Below are positions 1-12,480 of a DNA stretch of 64,000 nucleotides, in pieces (position 1 is the stretch's first letter; every line of letters begins with the position of its first letter). Source of the stretch: Acheta domesticus (taxonomy: Eukaryota; Arthropoda; Insecta; Orthoptera; Gryllidae); NCBI GenBank assembly GCA_031308135.1, contig JAHLJT010000631.1, positions 266,214,948 through 266,278,947 on the forward strand, written 5' to 3'. The notes under the pieces are model-generated. The model saw only the letters and a program-made list of their open reading frames with translations, was not told the DNA's origin and searched no databases. The position numbers and the translations under genes are program-made.

Positions 1-5
1 AACCT

Positions 6-11
6 TCAGAA
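6..11 (+). promoter_or_regulatory. initiator-like TSS of trypsin gene 1
   Basis: TCAGAA, an arthropod initiator-like motif, lies 38 nt before the ATG of trypsin 1 and would give a short 5' UTR. The better-placed copy in trypsin 2 has the same TCAGA core. The expected TATA box would fall left of the window, so this rests on motif and position only. Confidence 0.4.
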
Positions 12-45
12 AAAATTGGTCGGCACTCTGCGGAAGAAAGTCAAC

Positions 46-3000
46 ATGCTGAAGCTCATCGCCTTCCTGTGTCTGTTCGCTTGCGCCCTCGGTGAGTAAC
101 TATGATTCTTAGATGAAAATCACCAACTATAGATTTTAGTGCCAGAATTTACAATTAAAACATTTTTGTCCGGAAGATCGTGGTACAGATTCTGGTTATG
201 GATTATTTAGCTGAGTTCATTCTGCTAATGTGGGGCACTACCGCTGAAATGTGATAAAAATAAAAGGAAAGGAAAACCAATTTTCTGAGGATAGTTCTAG
301 AAGTGAAGAGGATCCCACTTGCTGGGGATACATGACCGTTCTGCTTGCTCCATTCTACACGTCTCGGCAAGCACGAGTCTCTGTGACTGCAATTCCGGAG
401 GTGGGTGGGTAGGTGGTAAACAGAACGTGTCGACTTATTATTGTCTTCAAGATAGTTTTCACACTTGTCTTTAAACTGAAAGTCTTTGCGCGGAACAATT
501 TAGAGTATGATCCGCTACAATAGTGATGTCAAGGTCGATGCCATGAGCGGGAGTCGTGCAGCACGGGTAGCACGACGAAATCATCCCCCCATGCAGTTGA
601 TCCAGCTCGCCACGAGAGAGCAGTAGGCAGGCACCCTGAACGCTTTTACGCTGTAATAATCGCAGAATAAGGGATTCACCGAAAATGTTTGCCCGATTTG
701 TCCTTTCCAACTACCGAAATTTATATTGTTAATACTGATTACTATTTTCTGTTCATTTAATTTTTAAATTCCACTTTGTATAAACGTTTTGCCAAGTGGC
801 AGAAGTATGTTTAATAGTCAAGTTGTGTGACTGTTTTGTTTTATGTTAGGTTTTTTAAATCATTCAGTTACATGTTACTAATTGCATTAATGTGAGATAA
901 ATTTACAAGTTTCTGTACATTAACTATTCAACATAGCTTACGTCTGGACTACTCTTTTAACAGAAAAAATATTTGTTAAACCTACAAACATGAACGTAGG
1001 AAGTTGATGATATTATTGCTCACTTAAGTAAACTCTTTATGAAATCAAGACACTTTCAATTCAAAATGTTTAATTTTAGTCTCAATTGAAAATTTGAAAA
1101 CTAGATGATTATAATTGTATTTTAAAAGATAATTTATTTGCTTTAGTTGTGAAAATTGGAGTTAATGAAGCTACATTTGAAGCAAATAATTGTCAACTAA
1201 TTTTTCTCAAAGACTGTCATGAGCTAGGTGTTCAGTAACGTGCCGCCACCCCTGACGCAAAGGCCATGAACTCTAGAAAGAGTTACCTCACCCGTGATCT
1301 TGTTATGCCTGGAATAAATACTGGAAAACGACAACCTTTTTCCGAACAAAAGGGAGCGATGGGTGGAGATGTTGAATGTAGAGTCAAACAGCTGATTTAA
1401 GAACATGGGACGCAGTAAACGCAAAGAGGAAAAATTGAGCATCTGCGTGCGTTTGCAGGATGATTTTAACCACGAAGTATACGGTATCTGTAACACCTCA
1501 GGCTTTCAGGCAATTTCAAATAATTGAAAGATAAGATCTTGTAGGGAAGGATATTTCTTGCATTTTCCTATTGATCATTTCGGTGTAACCCAGTGTCACT
1601 GATGTCAACAATAGTTCTCAGGGTAAGATCTAAATCAGTTGAAACGTGTCTGCCGCGCTTGGCTATCAATGGTAGATACATTTCGCTCGCAAATTGCAAA
1701 ATAAAATACATATTAAAAAATCGTTCACAAGTGTTTCATTGAATATATCTTCCTGATAAGCATCCTCTTAAGTTGTTATGTCAAGGCTACAAAATACTTT
1801 TTTACTGATACGTTATAGCTTGATATTGCCTTCAATATGGAGCGCGATATTGCGTCACGATGTATGGATCGAGGTAATAGTGGTTACAAGGGAAATAGGA
1901 AAATAGTTGAATAGTGCCTTATGTTTTCTTAGGGAGGGAATTATTAAAAGACAAACCTAGTCAAGTGAATACCAAGTTAATTAGTAAATAAGTAAATCTG
2001 AATCAATAAAATTAGGTAAAAAATAAAATTACTTGTGTACCACGGGCGTTAACTAGTTTTAATGATCTCGACAACAAAAAGCCATTTGGTCGCTGCTCGA
2101 CCATTAGAACCCTTATAAAGCCCTTGGTGCATAAATAATTATTCTAAACTTCATATAGCGAAATTATACATTACAGTACATGAAATTCTGATTACTGGTA
2201 TTTTTTTATTTAATCAAATACAAAGCATCGGTAAAATGCAAAAATGCATGGGAAATTTGACAAATACACTGCGTATACTAACATTACATTTTGCCTTTGC
2301 GAGCACTGCAGGGCTAAGGATGAAACGTGTGAACAGAGACGGGTAAAATATTGACATGTACCTCGCGCATGCATACGCTACATACGTGAGCGAGCTCCAA
2401 ATCATGGTTGCTTATTCTCTTAAGCAGAAGTAAAGAATGATCTTAAGAATTGTTTCCTTGCATTCTTATGTTATCGTAAGCGCATTTTTACCCTCAGGAT
2501 AGAGCGTAAAAATAATTATTACATAATCATCATTATTAATAGAAAGGTCTTTAACAAAACTGCAAAAAAGAAAATGATTTGTTGTGTTCCATAAAATAAT
2601 CTGCATCTTCCGAAATTTTCTTCCAAATATGTATTATTCTTCGTTAGATTTGTGTCTTAAATCTTTTAATATTACATTCAGATACACCTCTGTCAGACAT
2701 TCCCTGAAGCAAATTCAATTGCCTGTTGACTAGTGTTTCATGACATCATTATTAAAAAACAAACCTTGAAGTATCATAGTTAACCTGTTAACTTTTCTTG
2801 TTTAGTAAAGTTCTGATGGTTGAAATCATAAAATGAATATTTGGATCAAGTTATACTCTCCGAACTAATAAGAACAAATCGAGCAATTAAAGTTTTGAAC
2901 TTCAATGCATCAGTTTCATACCTCGTTGAATGATCGGTCTTCCGGACTGTCACCACAATTATATATTTACATTTATATTCTTGTGTTTGTGCATATTAGT

Positions 3001-4335
3001 AACTTTTGTTCATATTTTAAATGCTAATTATTAATTTTCAGCGGGCACCACCCGTGAGGTGGCTCCCCGCCTGGACGGCCGCATCGTCGGAGGCAGCTCC
3101 ACCTCCATCGCCAACTACCCCTACCAGGTAACCACTGTAATCCGTAATCCTCACCAATGTAAATAAGAGATCATAATTGTAAAGTTTCGATATGTAAACG
3201 CAGGCAATCTTTACAACTATAAGAAAAGAAACAAATTTATATCAAACAAATATTCAATTTTGACTTATAATTATGTAATTCCTTTCAGATCTCCCTGCAG
3301 TATGGAGGCAGCCACATCTGCGGTGGCTCCATCATCAGCACCCAATGGGTCCTCACTGCTGCTCACTGCATGGTCTAGTGAGTATTCGCTCATACGTCTA
3401 GCAGAGTGTTTGAATTGGAACTCCAGTGAAAGAGAAAGTATACGCATCTGTGTTTTCTGCGCAGCTCCACTTCTGGATACACTGTGCGCGCTGGCACTAG
3501 CACTCGCAACTCCGGAGGCACCGTCTACAGCGTGTCCAGCGTTGTCCGCCACTCCAGCTACAACTCCCGCACCTACGACTACGACATCGCTGTCATCCGC
3601 GTACGTATTTCCTATCACAAGTCTACTACGCGTGACATTCTTTGTATTGAGGAGCAGGATAGCATTAAACATGTTCTCGGTAAAAAAAACACAATCAATT
3701 TTCATCGATAAAATATTTTTTTCTTTGAATTACCGAAATTGTAGTGTATTCAATCTTTCCTGAAGATCGACTCCAAATTTGGCTCTATTAAGAAGGAGAA
3801 CGCATGTACGTCTGGGATGCAACACAAAATAATTATGACGATCTCTGTTCTTCAGATCTCGGGCTCCTTCTCTCTGAGCTCCAACGTCAAGACCATCGGC
3901 CTCGCCACCTCTGCGCCCGCCTCTGGCGCCTCCGCTGTCGTCACCGGCTGGGGCACCACCACCGTAAGTGCAGCCCCACCACTTGCTCCTTCAGTTGGTG
4001 CTCTTGATCAGTTCGGTGGGCTAACGTGAGGCTGTTTGCAGGAGGGAGGCTCGGCTGCCAGCACCCTGCAGTACGTGACCGTGCCCATCGTGTCCAACTC
4101 CGCCTGCAACTCCTACTATGGCTCTGGCTCCATCACCGCCCGCATGGTGTGCGCCGGCTACACCTCTGGTGGCCGCGACGCCTGCCAGGGTGACTCCGGC
4201 GGCCCTCTGGTGTCTGGTGGTGTGCAGGTGGGCGTCGTGTCCTGGGGCTACGGCTGCGCCCGCCCCAACTACCCCGGCGTCTACTCCAGCGTTGCCAACC
4301 TCCGCTCCTGGATCAGCTCCAACACCGGTGTCTAA
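46..4335 (+). CDS. trypsin-like serine protease, gene 1 (six exons)
   Basis: Secreted trypsin zymogen that would cleave after Lys/Arg. Exons: 46-91, 3042-3127, 3289-3377, 3465-3600, 3856-3963, 4042-4335; every intron is GT-AG and the joined frame is 252 aa plus TAA, normal for insect trypsins. Exon 1 encodes a hydrophobic signal peptide ([15 protein letters not shown]). Exon 2 holds a short propeptide ending DGR before the mature N-terminus IVGG. The catalytic His is in TAAHC (exon 3), the Asp in DYDIAV (exon 4) and the Ser in GDSGGP (exon 6). The Asp six residues before the Ser (GRDACQGDS) marks trypsin specificity, and SWGYGC lines the S1 pocket. The six mature cysteines fit the usual three invertebrate disulfides. 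A paralogue lies 26 kb downstream with identical intron phases. Membership of the S1 family is certain; the digestive role is inferred. Confidence 0.96.
92..3041 (+). other. intron 1 of trypsin gene 1
   Basis: A 2950-bp phase-1 intron beginning GTGAGT and ending TTTTCAG. It is AT-rich. Apart from one 56-bp dispersed repeat at 527-582 I see nothing in it; the short open frames carry no recognisable domain. Confidence 0.85.
527..582 (-). repeat. 56-bp dispersed motif, copy 1
   Basis: On the minus strand it reads GATTTCGTCGTG, then GACTCCCGCTCATGGC, then ATCGACCTTGACA. A matching block lies at 14665-14719 on +, and its right half recurs at 39157-39188. Confidence 0.6.
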
Positions 4336-4406
4336 GCGACTACCAGTTGGGATCCTACTCGACCCCCCACTCTCTTATTTTGAGCATTTTGCTCTCTAAA
4401 AAGCAT

Positions 4407-4412
4407 AATAAA
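4407..4412 (+). terminator. polyadenylation signal of trypsin gene 1
   Basis: AATAAA 72 nt after the stop codon, the first such hexamer downstream. Confidence 0.8.
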
Positions 4413-5339
4413 AATTTACTGTAAATTACTCTATTTTATTTTGCCTTTATATTCCTAAACATATTTTCTAATCTGTTCCTATTTATGAAATACATTCTAT
4501 ATTACTACTATTTGAATGCAAAATATACATTTTTTAAAACTAGTCTAAACACTCGGTAGCTTTTGCATGATTACTCTTGTTTAGAAATATTTCGTCGTAA
4601 TTACACAAATCTAATTCAGCGAATATTATCTCACAGCTAAACGATTTTTGATGAAAGAGTTCCTTGATGAGAAATGAGCACTGATGATCTCCCACTCGGT
4701 TCCGTCTCGGGTAATTACTTTCTCTGTTAGAATATTCGGCTGCTACTGTTGAGATGATCAAGGCGACGATTGGGCTACATCAACACTAGTGCCTTCTTCC
4801 GCTGCCAATTCATCTCTCGAACGTCTGGCTTCGTTCTCACTATTTCAAGAGACAAAGTCTTCATCTGAATCGATTATATCACTACCCCACTCGAAATAAG
4901 AATTTTCTAGTATACGGAACAAATTGTCAATAGCGAGATCAATTCAACCTGACATTGTGACCTCACAAGCTAGAACAAAGTCTGGCAAGGAAAGTAAAAT
5001 GAGAAAGATTGATAATCGTTGAAACGTAGGTTCGTTTCATCCTTTGTTTTCGGAGAAAGATTAAACCAGTGGTGTCAAGGTCTGCTACTGGTGACAGTAG
5101 CAAATAGTATAGAAGAAAATACAGGAAACTTGGGCAAATCAGCAAGGGCGGCACAAGCGACAAGTGATTTTGCTGCCCCTAACGGCCCGAGATGTACACT
5201 ACAAGACAAGCGTAATGTTACCAATACAATACAACCGCGTGTACCAGAGACTAGAATGCGAAAGAAAGAATTATACATTTTATAAGAATTGGAGAAAAAT
5301 TATATGATTTTTTTATTGAAAATAATTAATTGCTTTGGA
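4413..5339. other. intergenic, nothing recognised
   Basis: No splice-bounded coding potential or complete transposon is visible. The only item is a short piece of the dispersed motif at 5072-5101. Confidence 0.6.
5072..5101 (+). repeat. partial copy of the TGTCAAGGTC dispersed motif
   Basis: Reads GTGTCAAGGTCTGCTACTGG and then TGACAGTAG, closely matching the left half of the 65-bp element at 39124-39188. Confidence 0.5.
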
Positions 5340-5927
5340 ATTAAATACGCATTATATTTACTTCCTCGCTTTTACGAAGATACTTGGTAAGATGTAATCG
5401 TGCGTCAGAAAACGGCGAATGTTCGGCAGAAAAACTCTTATTCACGGGCCGTGATAACGAAAAAATGGATAAATCCTGTTTCTAAATGTAGAAAATATAC
5501 CTCTAACATATGGTGTAGCTAGAAACCATGTTTCAAGATCCATGACACTGAAAAATTGATTGAGGGCAAACGTCAGTCTGTCCATCTGTAATCAACGTAA
5601 ACGCCTAAACCGTTCAGCCAATTTTCTTCAAAAATGATATTCCCCAACCAATCTGAACGAACCCGAGACTTTGGGAGTTTCAAATGAACGTATATTTTGA
5701 TTTTTGAGGGTACTTTACATGAAGCCTCATTTCCAAACTTTTCTTAAAAATAAGTATCAAATTTTTCGATCAAATTTTGCCTTCGGGTGCTTAAGAGAAT
5801 GGTGCAGATCTCATGTATGTAGAAATCCTAAAGTTTCTGAAAATCTCAAAAGTTTTGAAAATATGAGTATTTTTGGTTGAACAGTAATTGAGTTCAGTCA
5901 AGCTCATGTCCCTAGAACTTTCTCACA
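5340..5927 (+). repeat. unclassified dispersed repeat (family R), copy 1
   Basis: Shares an ordered set of blocks with 20900-21560 (+) and 52065-52575 (-): GCAGAAAAACTCTTAT, then AAAATGGATAA, then a CTGTC-rich piece, then CGCCTAAACCGTTCAGCC and ATTTTCTTCA, then ACTTTACATGAAGCC. No coding capacity or terminal inverted repeat is seen. It runs into the TAA microsatellite that hosts the LINE. Confidence 0.65.

Positions 5928-5965
<38 letters not shown>
5928..5965. repeat. (ATT)n microsatellite at the LINE 3' side
   Basis: About twelve ATT units. With the ATT tract at 12454-12480 it brackets the minus-strand LINE on both sides, as expected for Dong-type elements, which insert in TAA repeats. Confidence 0.85.
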
Positions 5966-6083
5966 CGCTCCATATCACGACAGATGTTATGAGTCGGCTG
6001 AGTATAAAATCTTCTCCAGGTGGCAACCAGAGACTAGGGGGCAGATACCTAAGGGGCAGATCTAGGGACTGTCGGTGCCTCTA

Positions 6084-7817
6084 CAATACTTTGCGCAAAA
6101 TGTGATCTGTGACAAATAAAGCAATTTCTTGCACTTCCCAGTCCTTTGAATGACCTGGAAGTTTAGCCAAGTTCTTACACAAATTTTGCGGAACAAATCC
6201 CAGAGTTCCTATAACTATTGGTACGACCTGTGCTTTTACGCCCCACATTCGGCTGATCTCAATTTCCAAACTTGTATTTAAGACGTTTCTCTGCCTCCTT
6301 GGTTACGACATTTTGATCGCAAGGCACAGCAACATCCACAAGTAGACACGATTTTTTCTCAAAATCCCGGATAACAATATCTGGTTTGTTTCCTACTATG
6401 CGATCCGTTTGAATTTGTTGGTCGTACAATATTGTACACAATCCAACGGATGTCACCGGTTTTGGTGAGTGTTCGCCACTTGGGGCATGTGTTTGGAACT
6501 TCAAAGGCGGTACAGATCTGCCAGTGGAGATAACTACACACCCTGTCGTGTCTTTTTAAGTATTCGGTCTTTGCTAGAATTGCACAAGCTGAGACAATAT
6601 GATCAATGGTTTCTACTTGCTCCTGGCAAATTCGGAATTTGTCATCTTGGGAAATTTTGAGAACCGCTTTATCATAATGTCGTGTTCTCAGCGCCTGATC
6701 TTGGGCAGCTATTACAAGTGCTTCCGATTCTGGCTTCATTCTTCCCCTTTTAAGCCACATAAATGATTCATCTTTATTGATCTGCACCTTTTCCATTCTT
6801 TTTAGATATTGTCCATGGAGGGGTTTGTTCCTCCACGACTTCTTTAACATTTTTTGTGTCTCACATTTCATGTTTAGTAGTACCAGAAGTTCAGTCTCTG
6901 TGTTATTTGACGTGTCTTGCATAGTTTTCTTTGCAATGCTATTTGCTACACTAACAATGCCTCTGTTTCCCGTTCTTCGGTAAGATTTCATGACCTGCCT
7001 CATTAGAGGGTCATCTTGATGACTGACTACATACTTTCCCATTCCAACTATTGCATTATGCCAGGAGGCTTCAATTTGTCTGAGGCCTCTTCCTCCTTCC
7101 TTACGGGGCACATAAAGTCTATGTACATCAGCTCGAGGGTGGGCGACATGATGCATTGTTAGCAGTTCTCTCGTTTTTCGATCCATGATGCGGATTTCTT
7201 GCTCAGTCCAGTCCACCAGTCCGGATCTGTACTCTACTAGAGGCACCGCCAGACTACCAATTGCAGATATTTTATTCCTGGAGTTCAGAGCAGACTGCAG
7301 GACAAGTCTCACTCTTCTGTAATACTCCTTGCGAATTCTCTCTTTCATTGTGTCGTTCGAGATTGTCTCACATTCTTCAATGTCCAGATATTTGTAAGTT
7401 TTACCTGGCTCAAGACCTTGAATCACAGTGTGCATATCAACTTCAATGCTCTCTGACGTTGTCAGTTTCCCTCTTTTTAAATTGATTTTTGCACATTTGT
7501 CAAGACCAAACTTCATGCAGATGTCATTGCCAAAGTCATTCACGACAGACAGCATTTGGGAGAGAATAGCTTCATTCTTAGCAAACACTTTCAGATCATC
7601 CATGTAAACAAATGTGATACTGGCCTTTCATCACCATGGAGCTTAAAACCAAAGTCAGCTTGCGACAACTGTCTCAATAGTGGGATCAAACTAATGCAAA
7701 ACAGCAGAGGGGATAGTGAATCTCCTTGAAAAATACCCCTGTTGATCTGAATACTCCTGGTTTCTATTGCTTCCTTTCCGCTGTGTATTAGTAACCTGGT
7801 ACTCCACGACTTCATGC
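6084..7817 (-). pseudogene. LINE ORF, 3' part (RT palm, thumb, endonuclease)
   Basis: It continues the LINE reading frame beyond the insert, starting at SMKSW. Motif B QGDSLSPLLF is followed by a frameshift and motif C FYMDDLKVFAKN (Met replaces the usual Ala of ADD). The frame is then open to about 6500, including RICQEQVETIDHIVSAC, in which the first Cys of the CCHC finger is replaced by Phe. The endonuclease stretch KPDIVIRDFEKK...LVDVAVP lies in another frame (6504-6259). The C-terminal tail SRMWGVKAQVVPIVIGTLG lies in a third (6269-6081). Confidence 0.8.
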
Positions 7818-7819
7818 TA

Positions 7820-10120
7820 AGGTCCGTTCGCTGTAACTTCACTCCGCACGTAAACAAACTTTGAGTGCATCCCTCTGCCCTGTAGTTTGTGATTGGCTAC
7901 GCCATTCGTGCCAAGACCATACTCAAATACCGGCACGTGTCGCAGCCAGAACTGTCACTAAATATTATTTTCACAAGTGCTTCCCTAGTACGCCCAAAAT
8001 ACCAACCAAATAACGAAGATAATTTGCTTAACTATCACACCACTTACATTTACGATGTGCTCTCTCAAGGTAGCGGTGAAATCTCGTCCAAAGCCCTATC
8101 TGAAAAAATGTTCATCGCATCGTTCAACTGACCCCCGTATTAATAATTATTTCTTCCGTTAAAGTGGCATATGCAATATCTGCCTGCCACATTCGTAAAA
8201 TGTTTCACCCCTACCTTGGTAACAAACCACAGCTTGATTCTTTTCAATTTAATTTCAAATTTCCAAATATTAAAAATTGTTATTCAAAATAAATTTCCAT
8301 AAGTCACATGAATAAAAACAAAAAAATCAATTCTAAAACCACAAATAGTATTTTATGACAAAATGTATTAAATTTCGTGCACTAAAACAATTACAGAAGC
8401 TTGGGGGACAGTTCCAAGGATTCTTCAGCAACAAGATTGTATTTAAATGCAGTTTTATTTATTACAGAAAAACATTACATTTTAACACTTGAATTACAAC
8501 TATATTTTTATGTCATCATAGAGGATCATTTCATTTAAAACATGTGGTAGAAGCAAAATATCAACTGTATGAAAAAGGTAGTATAAAACTACCCATTATT
8601 GATAACAATTTGCAGCAGTGACTTACACATTTCGAAACTTCTGAACTACGAGGCACAAACTTTATTACAAGGTTTGAAATTGTAAAATATTTTTTTATTT
8701 TTTCTGTATGCACACTGCACTACCCTCCCAATGATTATATGGTTTTAAGTCAGTTGGAAAATATAAATTATGTTCAACTCTTAAAAAAGAATGATTGATA
8801 TATGATTTTTATCTGATTTCTTGCCATATATTGTAGTTTAACTGATTCAATGGCCTTAAATTTAAGAATTTTTTTCAGTTCAAAATTTCAAAAATGCTTG
8901 GAATAAACAGAAACATTGTAGGCCTTCATATGGCTTTTATCTTCATGACTCAAAAATGAGTATTTTGCTAAATTTCTAATAAACATTTCAAAACGGTTTT
9001 TTCAAGCCACATTGGTTTCAAAACAAACTAACAACTTGTTACTACAATAACACTTGTTACTACAAAAACAACAAATTTCTGAAACGAACAAATAAACATT
9101 CTTCACAATTATCAACTAAGTGTAAACAAGATTCCTCTCAAACTTTTTGGAATGATCAGCTGATCTTTCTGTTATTCGTAATGCTTCTGTTCATTTAAAG
9201 AGAAACCTGCAAAACATTTCAATTTAAATAGAATCTTGCTAACTACCTTTAAGGATCATAAATAAATGTGCCACAGAGATACTATTGTTTGTTTTGTAAG
9301 ATTCTCAAAACTATGAGAAAGAAAAATCAACTTATGTGTAATGTTTCAATCTGTCAAATGTGATAGGCTGATTTATGAATATCTTTTGCTTTTTCTGCAC
9401 AACATGGTTTATTTACTGTTGCAAAATGCGCTGCCTTGAATTAACTTGGCTCATGTTATTGCCAGAAAACTTCAGATTGCTTTTCATAGGTTAGGTTACG
9501 TAAGGCATGCACTCGTAAGTTACAAAGTAGCTCTTACGTTACTCTGAATTTACACAATCGAATAACTGCAACTGCAATACATAATACAATACAAGATCAA
9601 AAAAGACTCAACATACTAAAGTAATAGTGATGTATTACCTTACAATAGTGGAAACGTAATGAAACACTCGGTAGTTCGTCATAATTTTGTTCTACTAACA
9701 CCAAAATAAACTGAACACTCTTTCCTTTAGCTACTGCATTTTAAACCAAAACTGAAACAAATTATTTTTCATGAAAAACGTAAGTCACAAGAATTATGCA
9801 CAAAATAAGTAGCATATATGACATATACGCTAAAACGCAACTTGACGCAACGAGCGACGTAAAGGTATTTAAACCTTGTTACCAAATCTGGCGAAGAAAT
9901 AAAGAAAATGTTGACGATATTTCAACAAATATGTGCATCTTTTTTCACGCTTTCTATGTATTTTTTGTTCGTACAGAGTCTCAGGAAATAAATCAATTTT
10001 GGAAGGGACCTAACTCCTATAGCGTACAAAGCCCGGAAGGCAACGCTGGTGTCCGTCAGCCAATGATAACAAGCGGCGACACTAGTTTACGCGAGGAGTG
10101 AAGTTACTGCGAACGGACCT
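7820..10120. mobile_element. 2301-bp TA-flanked DNA transposon inserted in the LINE
   Basis: The ends form an imperfect inverted repeat of about 36 bp (left AGGTCCGTTCGCTGTAAC, right complement AGGTCCGTTCGCAGTAAC; three mismatches by eye). The flanks are TA (7818-7819) and TA (10121-10122). Removing one TA and the element joins the LINE frame as EFCKA-SMKSW, with no codon lost. No transposase domain is seen; the open frames at 7889-8131 and 9796-10101 match nothing I know. It is probably a non-autonomous or decayed element of a TA-target superfamily (Tc1/mariner-like is the simplest guess). Confidence 0.8.
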
Positions 10121-11850
10121 TAGCCTTGCAAAATTCAATAAGTCTAGGATGAAATCGATAGATCTCCAGGGTCTTCAAAATCCAATCGTGTGGTACACTA
10201 TCAAAGGCTTTTTGGTAGTCAATCCAAGCCATGCTCAAATTACGTTTTCGTTTCTTTACATCATTCAAGATGACTTTATTCAGTAGCAAGATTTCCTTAC
10301 AGCCATCAGAACCTTTACGACATCCTTTTTGTTCAACTGGCATTAGATGATTCTTCTCTAGATGTCTGTACATTTTATCAGCTATGGCTGAAATTATAAC
10401 TTTATACAGTACTGGCAGACAAAGGATTGGCCTGTAGTTCTTCGCCAAAGAGCTGTCTCCCTCTTTGGGTAACAGATACGTGATGCTGCGTGTGAGCCAT
10501 TCCGGGAGTTCCTTTGGGTTTTCTAAAATTTTATTAATAGCCTTTGCTAGATGCGGATGTAATGCTGTTAGTTTCTTAATCAAATAAATCTGGATCTTAT
10601 CAATCTCGGGGGATTTCCAGTTTCCCATGTTCTTAATTGCTTGGAAGAAGTCCTCTTCCGAGAATTCGTGAACATCTTCCACTGTTTCCACAAGTTCATT
10701 TGCAGCATCAACTTCAGATTGAAGCCAAGACGTACCTTTGTTGCAGAATCTGCTTTCTTCCCAGATTGATGCCCAAAATGCTTCGACATCATCTTTTGAA
10801 GGAGTGACAGCATTGGCATTCGGTTTTCGAGTCATATTGCGATAGAATTTCTTCGCGTCTGTTTCAAACAACCGATTCTGTACACGGAAATCTATTCTTC
10901 GTTTGTAACGTCTAATTCGTTGAGCCCATGCTTGAGTTTTCTCTTTTAGCTTCTCAACTACCATTAGCCTGCTGGTGTCATTTTCAATTTGGTATTTTTG
11001 TTCAACATTGAATATTTTTCGTTGAACTTTAGAGGTGTGCGTTGGTTTAGAAGATGCCTCAGCTAAGAGTGATATTTCGCGCCGGGTGTCGGCTATCCTT
11101 TTCATAATTCTGTTTACCCATGGGGGTACAGAGCTGTTTACTCTATTTTGCTGTCGGCCGTCGGTGTTCTTGGCTGGCCCCAAAATTTTCTGAGATACTA
11201 GATATCCAGTTGCATATATGATGTGATTGATATCAGTAATATCTAGATCTCTGCCTGGGGTTCTCCACCAACTCATTTAAGACAGAATTCACTGCTTCTA
11301 TCACTCTTTTAGCTTTGGCATTTTCGTATATTCTCCTCAACGGTTAGCGAGATTCAAACGGAAGTTGACTAACTCTTTCTATCTCGCGCCGAAGGAGATT
11401 TCGCACCATGTCCTTATCGTGTAATTCATTGCCAGATGGATTTTCATCACTGACGTGTGTTTCACTGGAAAGAGATGAACCTTCCACGGGATCATCATTT
11501 TCAAGTTCTACATGTTCGTCATGTGGATAGTTCGAGCGAAGTACATACTCCGCATTTCTCTCAATGTCAGCAAGTTGTTCTGCTCTGAATTTTCCACTGC
11601 TGAGTATGTATCGTCGTTGACTGGCAAGCTTCTTTGAGTCTAGGGTAGGTCTCATATCTGGGTTCCGCTCTCTCCATACCTTGAAAACTTCTATTCCTAA
11701 GCCCCCGTTTTTCGCTTTTGCATAGTAAAAGCACCACATCACCTCTTTTAATTCATCCCAGGTCCATCTCTGACGATGGCTTCGAGCTACTGCCGACTCT
11801 GGGTCTCTGGGACTAACATCCGTGGGATGGCTAGACGTCGACAAGGTCAC
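10107..11850 (-). pseudogene. LINE ORF, 5' part (N-terminal region to RT motif A)
   Basis: Two open stretches (11850-11344 and 11276-10107) broken by a stop and a frameshift. The first has a tryptophan-rich stretch (RWTWDELKEVMWCFYYAKAK) like the N-terminal region of REL-type LINE proteins. The second carries linker and fingers, KNYRPILCLPVLYKV, the EQKGCRKGSDGCKE block, and motif A AWIDYQKAFDSVPHDW. It ends where the DNA element at 7820-10120 was inserted: the last few codons read into that element's terminal repeat. Confidence 0.8.
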
Positions 11851-12431
11851 ATTAGCTCGGTTTCTGTGCAGTTATGGGACATTGGTAGAACAAGGCACGT
11901 TAAGATTCATTACATTTCTTGCACATTGGTTTGAATTGAAGATTCGCAGAACGCAAGTTCGAGTTCACAGATCACACTTCACCCTCGGGTTGTTTCCTGC
12001 CGTCCGTTACTGCGACCCACAGTGGCCTCGGGGCATCCCCCCGTAGGGCCCAGCAGGGGGTCCCTCCGATCGCCAGTCGGCATTACTAAACCCTACGAGA
12101 TTTTCACTGACTGCTGTAGGCAGCGTCCTTCGCTGGCTAATGCAAGGTTCGGGCCTCCACTCTAATCAGTGGCCTGGTGTGCCAACCCAGTTTCTCTCCT
12201 GTACCCTCTATGGGCCGACAACAGGAAGTCCAAAGGTTCATGACCCTTCTCTCCCTACTTACATCCCACTCTCCTCAAAATGGAGTACTTCTTCGTCTGA
12301 CCCCTCACCTTCAACCTATTCAGCAAGGGAGGCCCTACCGGAAGCTAGGCTTCCACTGACATAGCTTTAAGGCTCATGGGGGTACTCAAGCTCCACGACC
12401 AACTGCAAGGTCTTGTACTCCCTAGGTGGAG

Positions 12432-12480
12432 TTCTTCTTCTTCTTCTTCTTCTTATTATTATTATTATTATTATTATTTT
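12432..12480. repeat. (CTT)n(ATT)n microsatellite at the LINE 5' side
   Basis: CTT units run to about 12454, then ATT units to 12480. It matches the tract at 5928-5965 and marks the 5' boundary of the minus-strand LINE. Confidence 0.85.

Larger units (their letters stand above)
5966..12431 (-). mobile_element. Dong/R4-like LINE, interrupted and decayed
   Basis: A minus-strand non-LTR retrotransposon of about 4.2 kb once the 2.3 kb insert at 7820-10120 is left out. Order on the minus strand: N-terminal region (11850), reverse transcriptase motif A (about 10229-10182), motif B RGIFQGDSLSPLLF (about 7740-7700), motif C MDDLKVF (7603), a degenerate CCHC region, then a restriction-like endonuclease motif KPD-x14-D (Asp codons near 6381 and 6336). 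Reverse transcriptase followed by a C-terminal restriction-like endonuclease defines the R2/R4/NeSL group; TAA microsatellites at both ends point to the Dong/R4 branch. A stop near 11344 and frameshifts near 11270, 7600, 6480 and 6265 make it inactive. Confidence 0.85.

Noticed and set aside
3260..3763. 167-codon plus frame over trypsin 1 exons 3-4
   Set aside because: It runs through two introns in a frame different from the conserved protease frame; a shadow of real exons. The same applies to 3271-3705 (-), 4118-4399 and 28200-29274.
12140..12364. Plus-strand frames in the 5' part of the LINE
   Set aside because: Antisense to the LINE 5' UTR; no domain.
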